Source of the DNA: Desulfofundulus salinus
Lineage (GTDB): Bacteria; Bacillota; Desulfotomaculia; Desulfotomaculales; Desulfovirgulaceae
NCBI RefSeq assembly: GCF_003627965.1
Contig: NZ_RBWE01000001.1
Coordinates: 2,108,572 to 2,172,571 of the forward strand
Direction of reading: 5' to 3'
Length of the DNA: 64,000 nucleotides
Both the position numbers and the translations under genes were made by a program. The notes beneath the pieces were generated by a model. That model was not told the DNA's origin. It made no database searches and was given only the letters and a program-made list of their open reading frames with translations. Below are positions 9,447-18,612 of the stretch, one piece after another. Numbering within the stretch: the first letter of the stretch is position 1; each line of letters begins with the position of its first letter.

Positions 9447-9487
9447 AAAAGGGATCCGCTCCCTATTTGGAGGGCGGATCCCTTTTT
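9447..9487. terminator. Terminator of the hydroxybutyrate operon
   Basis: GGGATCCGCTCCCT (9451-9464) pairs with AGGGCGGATCCC (9471-9482) to make a long stem. On the minus strand it is followed by TTTT, on the plus strand by TTTTTAC. It lies 20 bp after the enoyl-CoA hydratase stop. Confidence 0.75.
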
Positions 9488-9508
9488 ACTTCTAAAAGTA
9501 GTTGAACC

Positions 9509-10288
9509 TCAAACACCTCTAAATTGAGGTGACCGCTTCTCCAGGAAAGCTCTGGCCCCTTCTTTCTGGTCCTCCGTTGCACAAAGGCTACCAAAGAATT
9601 CTGCCTCTGCTTCCAGCCCTTTGTCCAGCGGCAAATCCAAACCACGGTTGATGGCCTCCTTGGCCGCCCGTACAGCCAGCGGGGCTTTACCGTCAATGAC
9701 GGCCGCCACCCTTAAAGCCTCTTCCAGGGCCCTTCCCTCAGGCACCACCCGATCCACCAGCCCGATACGCAGCGCCTCTTCCGCTAAGAGCGTTTCACCG
9801 GTAAAGATCAGTTCCTTGGCTTTACCCGGGCCCACCAGGCGCGCCAGGCGCTGGGTACCACCATAGCCGGGGATCAGTCCCAAATTCACTTCGGGCTGTC
9901 CCAGACGGGCATTGGCTGCCGCTATCCGGATATCACAAACCATAGCCAACTCCAGCCCGCCGCCCAGGGCATAGCCGTTAACGGCCGCAATTACCGGACA
10001 GGGGAGGAAAGCCAGTTCCTCGAAAATAACCTGCCCCTCCCTGGCCAGCTCCCGACCACTGACGGGATCAAGTTCTAGAAAACGGGTGATGTCCGCTCCG
10101 GCCACGAAAGATTTTGGCCCATTACCGGTAACGACCACCGCCCGGACGTCACCTGCTTCTATTTGCTGCCGCAGCCTTTGAATTGCTTCCCTAAGTTCTT
10201 TTAATAACGCTGCGCTCAGGGCATTCACTGGCGGGTTATCTAACCGGATAATTGCCGTTCGTCCTGCATATTCAAGGTGAACAGGCAC
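9509..10288 (-). CDS. Enoyl-CoA hydratase (crotonase)
   Basis: A crotonase-fold protein of 259 residues that hydrates crotonyl-CoA to 3-hydroxybutyryl-CoA. The oxyanion-hole segment FVAGADI and the two catalytic glutamates, in GGGLEL and in QPEVNLGLIPG, are present, so it should be a true hydratase and not an isomerase-only relative. It is the last gene of the sigma-54-linked operon and follows 3-hydroxyacyl-CoA dehydrogenase. In context it consumes the crotonyl-CoA made by the 4-hydroxybutyryl-CoA dehydratase encoded about 7 kb upstream. Confidence 0.95.
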   Translation of the reverse strand: MPVHLEYAGRTAIIRLDNPPVNALSAALLKELREAIQRLRQQIEAGDVRAVVVTGNGPKSFVAGADITRFLELDPVSGRELAREGQVIFEELAFLPCPVIAAVNGYALGGGLELAMVCDIRIAAANARLGQPEVNLGLIPGYGGTQRLARLVGPGKAKELIFTGETLLAEEALRIGLVDRVVPEGRALEEALRVAAVIDGKAPLAVRAAKEAINRGLDLPLDKGLEAEAEFFGSLCATEDQKEGARAFLEKRSPQFRGV

Positions 10289-10354
10289 GATTTATCACCT
10301 CACAAGTCTTAAGTGCAAGCAGGGGTAACCTTTCCCATAAACCGCCCCGGAAGT

Positions 10355-11197
10355 TTAATACGTATAAAAGCCCTTACCGGTCTTCCGTCCCAGGTACCCG
10401 GCGCGGACGAGCTTTCTCAGTAGAGGACAGGGACGGTACTTGGCATCGCTGAATTCGGCGTACAGAGTTTCCATCACTGCCAGGCATACATCGATGCCGA
10501 TCATGTCCGCCAGGGCCAGGGGACCTATGGGGTGGTTGGCACCCAACTTCATGGCCGTGTCGATATCTTCGGCACTGGCCACACCTTCCATAAGGATGTA
10601 CGCGGCTTCATTGATCATGGGTACCAGCATGCGGTTCACAATGAAACCGGGCGCCTCATTAACGGCCACGGCGGTTTTGCCCAGTTTTTCCACCATAACC
10701 TTGATGGTGGCAAAGGTTTCCTCGCTGGTAGCGGACCCCTTGACAACCTCCACCAGTTGCATGACCGGTGCCGGGTTAAAGAAGTGCATACCGATGACCT
10801 TTTCCGGCCGGGAAGTAGCAGCGGCCAGAGCACTAATACTTAAAGCCGAGGTGTTGCTGGCCAGAATGGCCTCTTTCCTTATGGTACGGTCCAGTTCCCG
10901 GAACACGTTTATTTTTAATTCCAGGTTTTCAATAACCGCTTCTATAACCAGATCAACATCAGCCCCGTCAGCCATATTGGTGGTAGTTTTTATTCGTCCC
11001 AGAATAGCTTCTTTATCCGCGGCCGCCATCTTCCCCTTTTCCACCTGACGGGCCAGGTTTTTCTCAATTAGAGACAGGCCCTTTTGTACAAAACGATCCT
11101 CCACATCGCACAACACAACGGGAAACCCGGCCTGGGCCACCACCTGGGCTATACCCGACCCCATGGTGCCGGCTCCCAGAACCAATACCTTCTCCAT
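10355..11197 (-). CDS. 3-Hydroxybutyryl-CoA dehydrogenase
   Basis: A 280-residue NAD(P)-dependent 3-hydroxyacyl-CoA dehydrogenase, the normal length for the single-function clostridial Hbd type. The N-terminal Rossmann motif is [13 protein letters not shown]. The catalytic His lies in [15 protein letters not shown], and the C-terminal dimerisation domain includes [15 protein letters not shown] chose the ATG at 11197, which follows an AGGGGGG site; the upstream open frame only overlaps the thiolase gene. It oxidises 3-hydroxybutyryl-CoA to acetoacetyl-CoA, between the hydratase and the thiolase. Confidence 0.95.
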   Translation of the reverse strand: MEKVLVLGAGTMGSGIAQVVAQAGFPVVLCDVEDRFVQKGLSLIEKNLARQVEKGKMAAADKEAILGRIKTTTNMADGADVDLVIEAVIENLELKINVFRELDRTIRKEAILASNTSALSISALAAATSRPEKVIGMHFFNPAPVMQLVEVVKGSATSEETFATIKVMVEKLGKTAVAVNEAPGFIVNRMLVPMINEAAYILMEGVASAEDIDTAMKLGANHPIGPLALADMIGIDVCLAVMETLYAEFSDAKYRPCPLLRKLVRAGYLGRKTGKGFYTY

Positions 11198-11229
11198 GGT
11201 AGTTTTTCCCCCCTCTTTTGTTTCTCCCT

Positions 11230-12411
11230 TCAGGCAAGCATTTCGACGACCGTGGCCATGGCCGGGCCGCCACCCACGCACAGGGAAGCCACCCCGTAGC
11301 GTGCGCCCCGGCGGCGTAGTTCGGACAGAAGGGTGACGATAATCCGGACCCCGGTGCACCCCACCGGATGACCCAAAGCAATACCGGAACCGTTGGCATT
11401 TACACGCTCCATGTCCAGCTTCAATTCCCGGTTTACGGCCAGGAATTGAGCGGCAAAGGCCTCGTTGATCTCAAAGTAGTCGATGTCTTCCAGTTGCAGC
11501 CCCGCATACTTCAATGCCCTGGGAATGGCATAGGCCGGCCCGATGCCCATGATCTCGGGAGCCACACCAAAAGAAGCGGTAGCAATAATTTTTGCCAGGG
11601 GTTTTACGCCCAGCTCCCGGGCTTTTGATTCAGCCATCAGGATAAGTGCTGCCGCAGCGTCATTGATCCCGCTGGCATTACCGGCCGTTACGGTTCCCCC
11701 CTCTTTGAATACAGGTCGGAGTTTTGAAAGAGCATCCAGGGAAGTGTCTGGCCGGGGATGTTCGTCGGTGTCTATCACCACAGTTCCCTTCCTGGTCTTG
11801 ACCTCTACGGGGACGATTTCCTTTTTAAATTTTCCTTCCCGGATGGCGGCTACGGCGCGCTGGTGGCTTAACAGGGCCAGTTCGTCCTGTTCCTGACGGG
11901 TGATACCGTATCTTTCCGCCAGATTCTCGGCGGTCACCCCCATATGGTAACCGTGGAATGCATCATGCAGCGCATCGTATAGCAGGGCATCCTCTACTCG
12001 CCCGGGACCCATCCGGTATCCCGTACGCACCCCCATCAGCAGGTAAGGCACCTGGGACATGCTTTCCATACCCACTACCAGGCTAATACTGGATTTCCCG
12101 AGCATAATCTGCTGGGCTGCAACCTCCACCGCACGCATACCGGAGGCACACTGCTGTTCCACGGTAACCGCGGCAGCCTCCACCGGAATTCCGCACTTTA
12201 ACTGCACCTGCCGGGCCGGGTTGCCCTTTACACCTTCCTTGTACACCATCCCGCCCACTACATCCTCCACCTGTTCGGGGCTAACCCCGGCACGCTCCAT
12301 GGCCGCCCGGGCTGCGATTACCCCCAGATCTACCGCTGAAACATCTTTCAAGCTACCCAGAAAATCACCAATAGGGGTCCGGGCCGCACCTACAATGACG
12401 ACACTTTCCAC
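11230..12411 (-). CDS. Acetyl-CoA C-acetyltransferase (thiolase)
   Basis: A 393-residue thiolase with all catalytic residues: nucleophile Cys in [14 protein letters not shown], the His in [12 protein letters not shown] and Cys in ASLCVGGG. It starts at GTG (12411) 6 nt after AAGGAGGG. It should cleave acetoacetyl-CoA with CoA into two acetyl-CoA, the last step of the pathway. A 135-bp gap separates it from the MFS gene and contains a hairpin, so expression here may be partly uncoupled from the upstream genes. Confidence 0.95.
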   Translation of the reverse strand: MESVVIVGAARTPIGDFLGSLKDVSAVDLGVIAARAAMERAGVSPEQVEDVVGGMVYKEGVKGNPARQVQLKCGIPVEAAAVTVEQQCASGMRAVEVAAQQIMLGKSSISLVVGMESMSQVPYLLMGVRTGYRMGPGRVEDALLYDALHDAFHGYHMGVTAENLAERYGITRQEQDELALLSHQRAVAAIREGKFKKEIVPVEVKTRKGTVVIDTDEHPRPDTSLDALSKLRPVFKEGGTVTAGNASGINDAAAALILMAESKARELGVKPLAKIIATASFGVAPEIMGIGPAYAIPRALKYAGLQLEDIDYFEINEAFAAQFLAVNRELKLDMERVNANGSGIALGHPVGCTGVRIIVTLLSELRRRGARYGVASLCVGGGPAMATVVEMLA

Positions 12412-12495
12412 TGCTTACCCTCCTTGGTATACTGACAGAATTTCTTTTAAGGCAATCTTGTCCTGCCGGCTTTACACCTGGAACGGGTAAATGAC

Positions 12496-12529
12496 GGCGG
12501 GGTGATGACTTTTAGCGTCATCACCCGCC
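12496..12529 (-). terminator. GC-rich hairpin between the MFS and thiolase genes
   Basis: GGCGGGGTGATGAC pairs with GTCATCACCCGCC (one bulged G), giving a 13-bp stem. No T-tract follows on the minus strand, so it is more likely an mRNA-stability or attenuating hairpin than a full terminator. Confidence 0.5.
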
Positions 12530-12545
12530 ATGCGTCGTACATTAC

Positions 12546-13871
12546 TTATGCCTTTACTGTGGATTCGGATTTCGGTAGGGTAGCGGTCAGTGGTTTCTCA
12601 CTCAGGAAAAGGGTAAGCACGGCAGCAATCACGGCCATGGCTGAAAAGAAGATAAATACGTTTGTATAAGAAGCCCCTCCGCCAGCCTTCTCCACCACCA
12701 GATAACCGGCAATGAGTGGAGCCACAAAGGAACCGAACTGGCCAAACCCGTTAGAAATTCCTACCGCACTGCCCACAACCTCTCGCGGGTAACGGATCTG
12801 CGGATAGGCGTAAACCGCCCCAAAGCTCAAGTTTACAAAGAATCCCATCAGCGCCAGCATGGCCACGATCATGGATACGTTTCCTTTGGGAATCATCCCA
12901 ATGTACAACAGAACCGGAATGCTTACAAGATAGGAGATTAGCAGTACAGGACGGGTCTTGTTCTTAAATACATTATCGGTGAGCCAGCCGCCCAGAATCA
13001 TGGCCACAAAGGCTACGGCATAGGGTAGGGAAACCAGGGCACCCATAGTTTTCAGGCTAAAACCATGCTGTTCATAAAGGAAGGAGGAAATCCATGTGGT
13101 GCTGCCCCAATAGATTGCCAGGTTCATGAACAGGACAATGCAATACATCCAGAAGTACACGTCCCTGGCCACAACAGTTAGCCCACCTTTAGAATCACCC
13201 TTTACGGACTCCGACACCACACCAGCTTCAATGTAGTCGGCCTCCGCCTGGGTCATCCGGCCCCGCCGGACCATTTCTTCCGGCTTATCAGCCACAAAGT
13301 ACCAGAGCAACAGGATACCGATAATCCCCGGAACGGCCAGCCAGAAGAACACCGGTCGCCAGCTCCCGTAAAAAGCAGCCACCCATGTGATGATTATCGG
13401 AATAATAGCGGGCCCCACAGCCCACGAGGTGGAGAAGAATCCAGCAGCCCGACCTTTTTCCACTTTAGGAAACCAGTTGGCAATGGCTTTATGAGAAGGA
13501 GAGAAATGGTGACCTTCGAAGAAACCCAGTCCTAATCGAACAAGGATGAAGTGGGTGAAATTACGAATGAACCCCGTGACAAAGGTAACGGCAGTGAAGG
13601 TAGTGATAGCAATATACATCACCTTCTTTGGCCCAATGCGGTCGGCAAGCCACCCGCCGGTAAACTGAGCAATCGCATAGGCGAAGAAAAACAGGGATGC
13701 ACCAAGACCGGCCTGGGCAGCCGTCAGTCCCAGATCGCTCCGGATAAGTGGCAGAAACGTCAGTACCGCAATACGGTCAAAGTAGTTAATAATATAGACA
13801 AGCCAAAGAACAATAAGTACTATCCACCGGTACCGGGATACCTTGCCCAAAACATTTTTTGCGGTTTCCAC
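12546..13871 (-). CDS. MFS transporter, anion:cation symporter-like
   Basis: A 441-residue carrier of the major facilitator superfamily with about 12 hydrophobic segments. The loop after TM2 has the family signature GGWLADRIGPKK, and the N-terminal INYFDRIAVLTFLP pattern resembles the ACS family of carboxylate and sugar-acid symporters. I chose the GTG at 13871, 9 nt after GGAGG; the frame is open to 13946. Lying between the SDR and thiolase genes in the sigma-54-linked operon, it probably imports the organic acid that the operon degrades. The substrate is inferred, not shown. Confidence 0.9.
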   Translation of the reverse strand: METAKNVLGKVSRYRWIVLIVLWLVYIINYFDRIAVLTFLPLIRSDLGLTAAQAGLGASLFFFAYAIAQFTGGWLADRIGPKKVMYIAITTFTAVTFVTGFIRNFTHFILVRLGLGFFEGHHFSPSHKAIANWFPKVEKGRAAGFFSTSWAVGPAIIPIIITWVAAFYGSWRPVFFWLAVPGIIGILLLWYFVADKPEEMVRRGRMTQAEADYIEAGVVSESVKGDSKGGLTVVARDVYFWMYCIVLFMNLAIYWGSTTWISSFLYEQHGFSLKTMGALVSLPYAVAFVAMILGGWLTDNVFKNKTRPVLLISYLVSIPVLLYIGMIPKGNVSMIVAMLALMGFFVNLSFGAVYAYPQIRYPREVVGSAVGISNGFGQFGSFVAPLIAGYLVVEKAGGGASYTNVFIFFSAMAVIAAVLTLFLSEKPLTATLPKSESTVKA

Positions 13872-13930
13872 AGGCTTAAACCTCCTTTGTTGCTGGATGA
13901 ATAATGGCAACATTCTGAATCCGTTTTTTG

Positions 13931-14695
13931 TTACTGGGCCGTCCACCCCCCGTCAATGACCAGGCACTGGCCAGTCATATAACTGGCGGCATCGGAAGCC
14001 ATGAAGACCACCGCTCCGGCCATGTCTTCAATCCGTCCGAGCCGGCGCATGGGAATATTCCTGAGCAGGTGGTTATAAATCTTTTCGTTCTTCAAATCAG
14101 CCTCATTCATGGGAGTAATGACATAGCCTGGACAGAGGGCATTGACACTGATGTTGTATTTGGCCCATTCCAGTGCCAATGCCCTGGTCATCTGGATGAC
14201 ACCACCCTTGGCCACGCAATAGGGCAGCACCTGGCGTTCGCCCACCAGTCCAAGGATGGAGGCTACGTTGATGATTCGACCGCCGCCCTGCTTGATCATC
14301 TGCCGGCCCACGGCCTGGGCAACAAAAAAGACCGCCCGCTGGTCAAGGGCCACCACCCGCTCAAAATCCGCTTCCGTCAGGTCTTCTGCCCTCTTCGTAA
14401 TGGCAGTACCGGCGTTGTTCACCAGGATATCAATCCTGCCATATTCCGCCACGGTCCTTTCCACCAGTTTCTGCACCTGATCATTTTGGGTTACATCGGT
14501 GGCGACACCTATAGCCCGGCGGCCCATGCCACGAATTTCATCGGCCACACGGTCACAATCGGCCTGATTCCGACTGACTATAACCAGATCCGCTCCGGCC
14601 CCGGCCAGCGCCAGCGCAATACCGTAGCCAATACCCTTGGTGGATCCCGTAACCAGGGCCACTCTACCGTTTAAACCAAACGTGGGAAATTTCAT
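13931..14695 (-). CDS. Short-chain dehydrogenase/reductase
   Basis: A classical SDR of 254 residues. It has the nucleotide-binding TGSTKGIG motif, NNAG, a catalytic Ser in NVASILG and the YCVAK Tyr-Lys pair. An Arg-free, Ser-Arg-Asn region (IVSRNQ) after beta-2 suggests NADP(H) preference, which is only a hint. The position in the operon suggests oxidation of a hydroxy acid or reduction of a semialdehyde linked to 4-hydroxybutyrate. 3-Oxoacyl-ACP reductase-like and gluconate-dehydrogenase-like members look similar, so the substrate is open. Confidence 0.9.
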   Translation of the reverse strand: MKFPTFGLNGRVALVTGSTKGIGYGIALALAGAGADLVIVSRNQADCDRVADEIRGMGRRAIGVATDVTQNDQVQKLVERTVAEYGRIDILVNNAGTAITKRAEDLTEADFERVVALDQRAVFFVAQAVGRQMIKQGGGRIINVASILGLVGERQVLPYCVAKGGVIQMTRALALEWAKYNISVNALCPGYVITPMNEADLKNEKIYNHLLRNIPMRRLGRIEDMAGAVVFMASDAASYMTGQCLVIDGGWTAQ

Positions 14696-14832
14696 GCTCC
14701 TCTTCCTCTCTCAAGGTATAATCAACGATGCACAAAAGAATCTCCCCACAATTCATACACGCACTTCCCATCCGCACATTAAACTTAACCGGCACCCGAG
14801 TAGAAGTACTCCCTGAAGGCCCGCCGGGCTAA

Positions 14833-15699
14833 TTAAAAGAGCTGCTGCAGTTCCTCCAGGGAACCTTCCAGAAGTTGAATGTAGCTCTCGAAGGTAAGGT
14901 TTTTGAGGCCGTTGTTGGTATAGATACCGGCCCGGTCTATAATGCGAATGATGCGCAGCTGTTCCTCAGTGGGAGGAGGCGTAACTTTGACTTCCGGAGC
15001 TACCTTAAGATCCCAGGAAACATTGGCCCGCACCTCTTCCACACTCACTCCGGGGTGAACGCTGTCCAGATAGGCCTCTTTGGTTTCCGGATCAAACCGG
15101 AAGATACATTTATTGGTAATGATGGCTACCGGACCTCCACCCGGCAGACCTGCTTTTTTACGAGAATTGTAACCGTCCAGGTACCCGGGAGAGGTGATGT
15201 AATCGACCCGCTCCAGGAAGCGTCTCTTTTCCAGGGGGATGGTGATGACGGTTCGGTGGGCTGAACTCGCAATGTCGTTGGCTCCGCCGCTTCCCGGCAA
15301 CCTGGAGGCAGGATGGTAGTAATCCCCACTGCCAAAAATGGCCGTGCTATTCAAGTTACCATACTTATCCACCTGGGCACCACCGACCATCCCCACATCA
15401 AAGTAACCCCGTTGCTGATCGGCAAAGAGCCGCCATAATGAGGTGGTGCAAATGGCATTTTCCACACATGCGTTATCCCCAATACCCAGCACTATACGGT
15501 AAGGCATAGGGCCAACGCTTCCTGACTCCATGGCCATGATAAGATTCGGTGCGTGGGTGAGCTTAGCCACCAGGGCCCCTAACAGAGGCACCCCCACACC
15601 GACAAACACCACGTCGCCGTCCCGAAGCTCCCGGGCAGCTGCCGCCACCAGCAGTTCCGGCAAGTTATAATCCCGGGCGAAATTTTGACTCTCTGCCAT
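14833..15699 (-). CDS. CoA-transferase family I, subunit B (GctB-like)
   Basis: A 288-residue beta subunit of a glutaconate-type CoA-transferase. The catalytic Glu is expected in the AMESGSVGP segment near residue 57, matching the position used in GctB to form the enzyme-CoA thioester. Its start follows the A subunit by 12 bp. In this operon it most plausibly activates 4-hydroxybutyrate (or another short carboxylate) by moving CoA from acetyl-CoA. A 3-oxoacid or glutaconate substrate cannot be excluded. A 137-bp gap to the SDR gene holds nothing notable. Confidence 0.9.
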   Translation of the reverse strand: MAESQNFARDYNLPELLVAAAARELRDGDVVFVGVGVPLLGALVAKLTHAPNLIMAMESGSVGPMPYRIVLGIGDNACVENAICTTSLWRLFADQQRGYFDVGMVGGAQVDKYGNLNSTAIFGSGDYYHPASRLPGSGGANDIASSAHRTVITIPLEKRRFLERVDYITSPGYLDGYNSRKKAGLPGGGPVAIITNKCIFRFDPETKEAYLDSVHPGVSVEEVRANVSWDLKVAPEVKVTPPPTEEQLRIIRIIDRAGIYTNNGLKNLTFESYIQLLEGSLEELQQLF

Positions 15700-15711
15700 T
15701 CTGTTCCCCCC

Positions 15712-16641
15712 TTAGCAGCTGATGTGGGTAAACCTTCTTTCAACGCGCCGTAACCTTTCCAATCTATCCCAGCCCACCTTTTCCATATACCCCTCCCAGC
15801 TATCCACACCAAAACACCATTCGTCCAGCCACTTTTCAAAGCCCTCGCGGGTCCGGAAAGCTGCCAGTTGTTGTACATGAAAGGGAATATCATAAGCGTA
15901 GTAGTAAGGCATGTTCCAGGGATGACAGGCGAAAGGCACTTCTACCACAGCATCCACGGTATACTCCGGCGCAATGGTTAGATTGGGATGACGGCGCACT
16001 TCATCAGTAGAAACTATCTCTTCACAGGTGATAATGACTTTTTTTGCCGCCCTTACCAAATTCTCGGCATTAGAGGAGAAACCAAACATCTGTGCGTTAC
16101 CCCTTTTATCAGACCGGCTGACGTGGACAATGGCTACATCCGGTCTGGCTGCCGGTACCAGAGCCACCTTTTCTCCCGTGTAGGGATCATCCATGGTTTT
16201 AATTCGCGCATTGTATTTCGGCAGATCTGAACCCAGCAAGGATTTGGTAGGCAAGAAGGGTACGTTCATGGCCCCCGCCAAAAACCTCAAGCCAATAGTA
16301 AAATTAGAATAATCCTCCACCTCTATTGGATGTGGAATTCCCTTTTCCACGGCCCGGCGGAAATTGTAGGCCAAACCTGCCACGGCGTAGGAGCACCATG
16401 CAATTTCCATCCGTTTTAAGACTCCCGCCCCCACCAGCAGGTCTCCAGCCTCGCAGGGACTGTCCCCAATGAGGGTAAGATTTCTCTTGCCCTGTCTTAT
16501 GATCTCGTAGGCATGAGCTACGCACTGGATGCCACCCATCCCGCCAAAGGCAATAGTATCTCCATCTTCTACGAAAGTAGCGATGGCTTCTTTCAGGGTC
16601 ATACGTTTATCCGTTTTCTTCTTGGTGTTCATAAATTCCAT
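15712..16641 (-). CDS. CoA-transferase family I, subunit A (GctA-like)
   Basis: A 309-residue alpha subunit partner of the following GctB-like gene. The N-terminal region has the expected glycine-rich segment GDTIAFGGMGG near residues 27-37, and DVAIVHVSRSDKRGNAQM near the middle is typical of GctA-type subunits. The two subunits together form the active transferase. It follows the small cysteine-rich protein gene by 6 bp. Confidence 0.9.
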   Translation of the reverse strand: MEFMNTKKKTDKRMTLKEAIATFVEDGDTIAFGGMGGIQCVAHAYEIIRQGKRNLTLIGDSPCEAGDLLVGAGVLKRMEIAWCSYAVAGLAYNFRRAVEKGIPHPIEVEDYSNFTIGLRFLAGAMNVPFLPTKSLLGSDLPKYNARIKTMDDPYTGEKVALVPAARPDVAIVHVSRSDKRGNAQMFGFSSNAENLVRAAKKVIITCEEIVSTDEVRRHPNLTIAPEYTVDAVVEVPFACHPWNMPYYYAYDIPFHVQQLAAFRTREGFEKWLDEWCFGVDSWEGYMEKVGWDRLERLRRVERRFTHISC

Positions 16642-16647
16642 TCCCTA

Positions 16648-16977
16648 CTATCCCCCTTTCCTGGTACCGAAGACTTCAAGCCCCTCATCCAGACAAGCCT
16701 CCAGCAAATTTTCCGCTGGATGACCGGTTGGTACATGCCATTCCCGCACTTCATCGGCGGCAATCTCTATGCGGGGGCCATTAAAGGGCGGCCGGGTGGC
16801 ACAGTCGGACGGGCAAGCACTTACCACCAGCAGGACGTCATAGGTCTGGTCATTCCAAGGAACCACCTTCAGTTCCGGAAGCCGGCTCTGTAATTTACGA
16901 ACCAGAGCCGGGCCGTCCTCCTGCGGGTTACAGTGCCCGCAGTACTTTACACCCGCCTTCAGCTTACCTGTCGCCAA
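16648..16977 (-). CDS. Uncharacterised cysteine-motif protein (CGHCNP...CPSDC)
   Basis: A 109-residue protein I cannot assign. It has two cysteine pairs, YCGHCNP near residues 12-18 and CPSDCATRP near 55-63. DVLLVVSACPSDC has the look of a beta strand ending in a cysteine loop, as in small Rossmann-like or metal/cluster-binding domains. There is no signal peptide. It lies 6 bp from both flanking genes, between 4-hydroxybutyryl-CoA dehydratase and the CoA-transferase, so it is certainly co-transcribed. It could be a cluster-delivery, redox or activase-like partner of the oxygen-sensitive iron-sulfur dehydratase, but that is inference. Confidence 0.7.
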   Translation of the reverse strand: MATGKLKAGVKYCGHCNPQEDGPALVRKLQSRLPELKVVPWNDQTYDVLLVVSACPSDCATRPPFNGPRIEIAADEVREWHVPTGHPAENLLEACLDEGLEVFGTRKGG

Positions 16978-16983
16978 GGCGGA

Positions 16984-18429
16984 TCATTCCTTTTCCGGTA
17001 TACCGGCCAGGATCCTGGCCAGTTTCTTCTTCTGCTCCAGGTTCCCCTGACGCATGATCATTACACGCTGCGCCTGGGGAGAACCGGCTCCGTGCATACT
17101 TTCGGCCAGGGCGGTACCGCCGGTCATGTTTTCAATCAGCCGGGCAATCCGGATCCGGTCCTCCGTCGGGACACTGGCCACACCCCGGAAATATTTCTCT
17201 ACATAGGGACCAACTTCTGGACAGCGAAGATCCTGCTCCGAGGGCAAAGTGGCAATAAAACCGCCCGCAATATCGTGGCTGAGACGACAAATCTCATAGA
17301 TAAACCGCGTAACGTTTAGCTTGGTGATGTTAGCCAGCAATGGATCGACAAAATAGGCGCCGGAAGGGGTGGGCCTGCCTTCGGCGGAACAGGCAATGGA
17401 ACCGGCATAAAGAGTTTCCGTTAGATGGATCATCTCCGTGAGCTTATCCCGCACATGGGATGCTTTGGCAACGCCATTATAGTCCGCGATAAGTGCCGTA
17501 GCCCCAATAATCACGTCACTTACGCCACCTTTACAGCCCCCGTAATTCTGCCGGTGGTATGAGGCAAAACGCTCCACCAGGGTACCGGCAAACTGCCACT
17601 CGCCACACATAAACACACGCTCCCATGGAACAAAGACATTTTCCAGAACGGTCAGTGCCTCACCTCCCACTATACCATAACGGGCATTCCCCTGGTCAAT
17701 CTGACCGTTCTTACGGGAGTCATTGGTCTGCCGTCCAAAGACGTGAATGACACCGGGAGCATCTACCGGAATAGCACAGGCTACGGCATACCGGGCGTCC
17801 TCGGCCGTCATGGCTGTGGTGGGCATGATGAGCATTTCGTGGGAGTTCACAATTCCTGTCTGGTGGGCTTTGGCTCCGCGAAGCACGATGCCCTTTTCGT
17901 TCTTTTCAACTACGTGAACGTAGAGGTCTGGATCCGCCTGCTGGGATGGTCGTAGGCTGCGATCCCCCTTGGGATCGGTCATGGAACCGGCAACCATAAT
18001 GTCCGTATCCTGAACGTATAAAAGGTACTCTTTGAAACGTTCGTGATAGTTGGTTCCCAGGTTCTGGTCCATTTCATAGGTAACGGAATACAACGCATTA
18101 AGACCATCGAACCCCACACACCGCTGGAAACAGGTACCTGTACGCCGGGCAATCATGCGCAGCATTTTGACCTTTTTTACAAGGTCTTCTGTGCTTTGGT
18201 GAATGTGGGTAAACCGACTGATCCGCTTACCGGTAAGGTGAGAAACAGCCGTCACCAGGTCTTCGGTTACTGGATCATGGGCCATGTCATAAGTTACGGC
18301 TGCCGCGTTGATGTGGGGCCGGAATAACGGGTTATCAACCAGGTCTGTTACCTGCTCCCCGAAAGCGTATACCTTTGTTTTAAGCCTGCGCAGGCTTTCG
18401 ATGTACTCGGAGCCTGTTTTCATGACCAT
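16984..18429 (-). CDS. abfD: 4-Hydroxybutyryl-CoA dehydratase / vinylacetyl-CoA isomerase
   Basis: A 481-residue member of the HpaB/AbfD flavoprotein family. The four ligands of the [4Fe-4S] cluster in the Clostridium aminobutyricum enzyme (Cys99, Cys103, His292, Cys299) have matches. CFQRC is at residues 100-104, and HRQNYGGC later gives His and Cys seven positions apart. This separates it from the 4-hydroxyphenylacetate hydroxylases, which lack these residues. The reaction is a radical dehydration of 4-hydroxybutyryl-CoA to crotonyl-CoA. It is the first gene of the operon, about 40 nt downstream of a sigma-54 promoter, with GGAGG before ATG (18429; a second ATG at 18423 is possible). Confidence 0.92.
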   Translation of the reverse strand: MVMKTGSEYIESLRRLKTKVYAFGEQVTDLVDNPLFRPHINAAAVTYDMAHDPVTEDLVTAVSHLTGKRISRFTHIHQSTEDLVKKVKMLRMIARRTGTCFQRCVGFDGLNALYSVTYEMDQNLGTNYHERFKEYLLYVQDTDIMVAGSMTDPKGDRSLRPSQQADPDLYVHVVEKNEKGIVLRGAKAHQTGIVNSHEMLIMPTTAMTAEDARYAVACAIPVDAPGVIHVFGRQTNDSRKNGQIDQGNARYGIVGGEALTVLENVFVPWERVFMCGEWQFAGTLVERFASYHRQNYGGCKGGVSDVIIGATALIADYNGVAKASHVRDKLTEMIHLTETLYAGSIACSAEGRPTPSGAYFVDPLLANITKLNVTRFIYEICRLSHDIAGGFIATLPSEQDLRCPEVGPYVEKYFRGVASVPTEDRIRIARLIENMTGGTALAESMHGAGSPQAQRVMIMRQGNLEQKKKLARILAGIPEKE

Positions 18430-18478
18430 AATCTCCTCCTTATTTTCTTGCCGGGATAGACCTTGTTATCCTTTATCA

Positions 18479-18494
18479 GGCAAGTCCTATGCCA
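18479..18494 (-). promoter_or_regulatory. Sigma-54 (-24/-12) promoter of the hydroxybutyrate operon
   Basis: TGGCATAGGACTTGCC on the minus strand matches the consensus TGGCAYRNNNNTTGCW in spacing (GG, 10 bp, GC) and all core bases. It predicts a start near 18469, about 40 nt before the dehydratase ATG. The divergent control logic fits the adjacent sigma-54 activator gene. Confidence 0.85.
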
Positions 18495-18540
18495 GCCCAC
18501 CAGTTCGACACATCTGTCCTCCCTGATCCCGAAAACCAAA

Positions 18541-18578
18541 AGCAAAAGAGGCGTTCAGGTCATACGCCTCCTTTGCTT
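18541..18578 (-). terminator. Terminator after the sigma-54 activator gene
   Basis: On the minus strand AAGCAAAGGAGGCGT pairs with ACGCCTCTTTTGCTT, then TTGGTTTT follows. It isolates the operon's sigma-54 promoter from read-through of the regulator gene. Confidence 0.75.
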
Positions 18579-18612
18579 AACACCCTGGCTTAACCGGATA
18601 AATGTTTTAAAT

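Noticed and set aside
12450-12466. A sigma-54-like promoter before the thiolase gene (GGCAGGACAAGATTGCC)
   Set aside because: The GG to GC spacing is 12 bp, while a functional -24/-12 promoter needs 10 bp.
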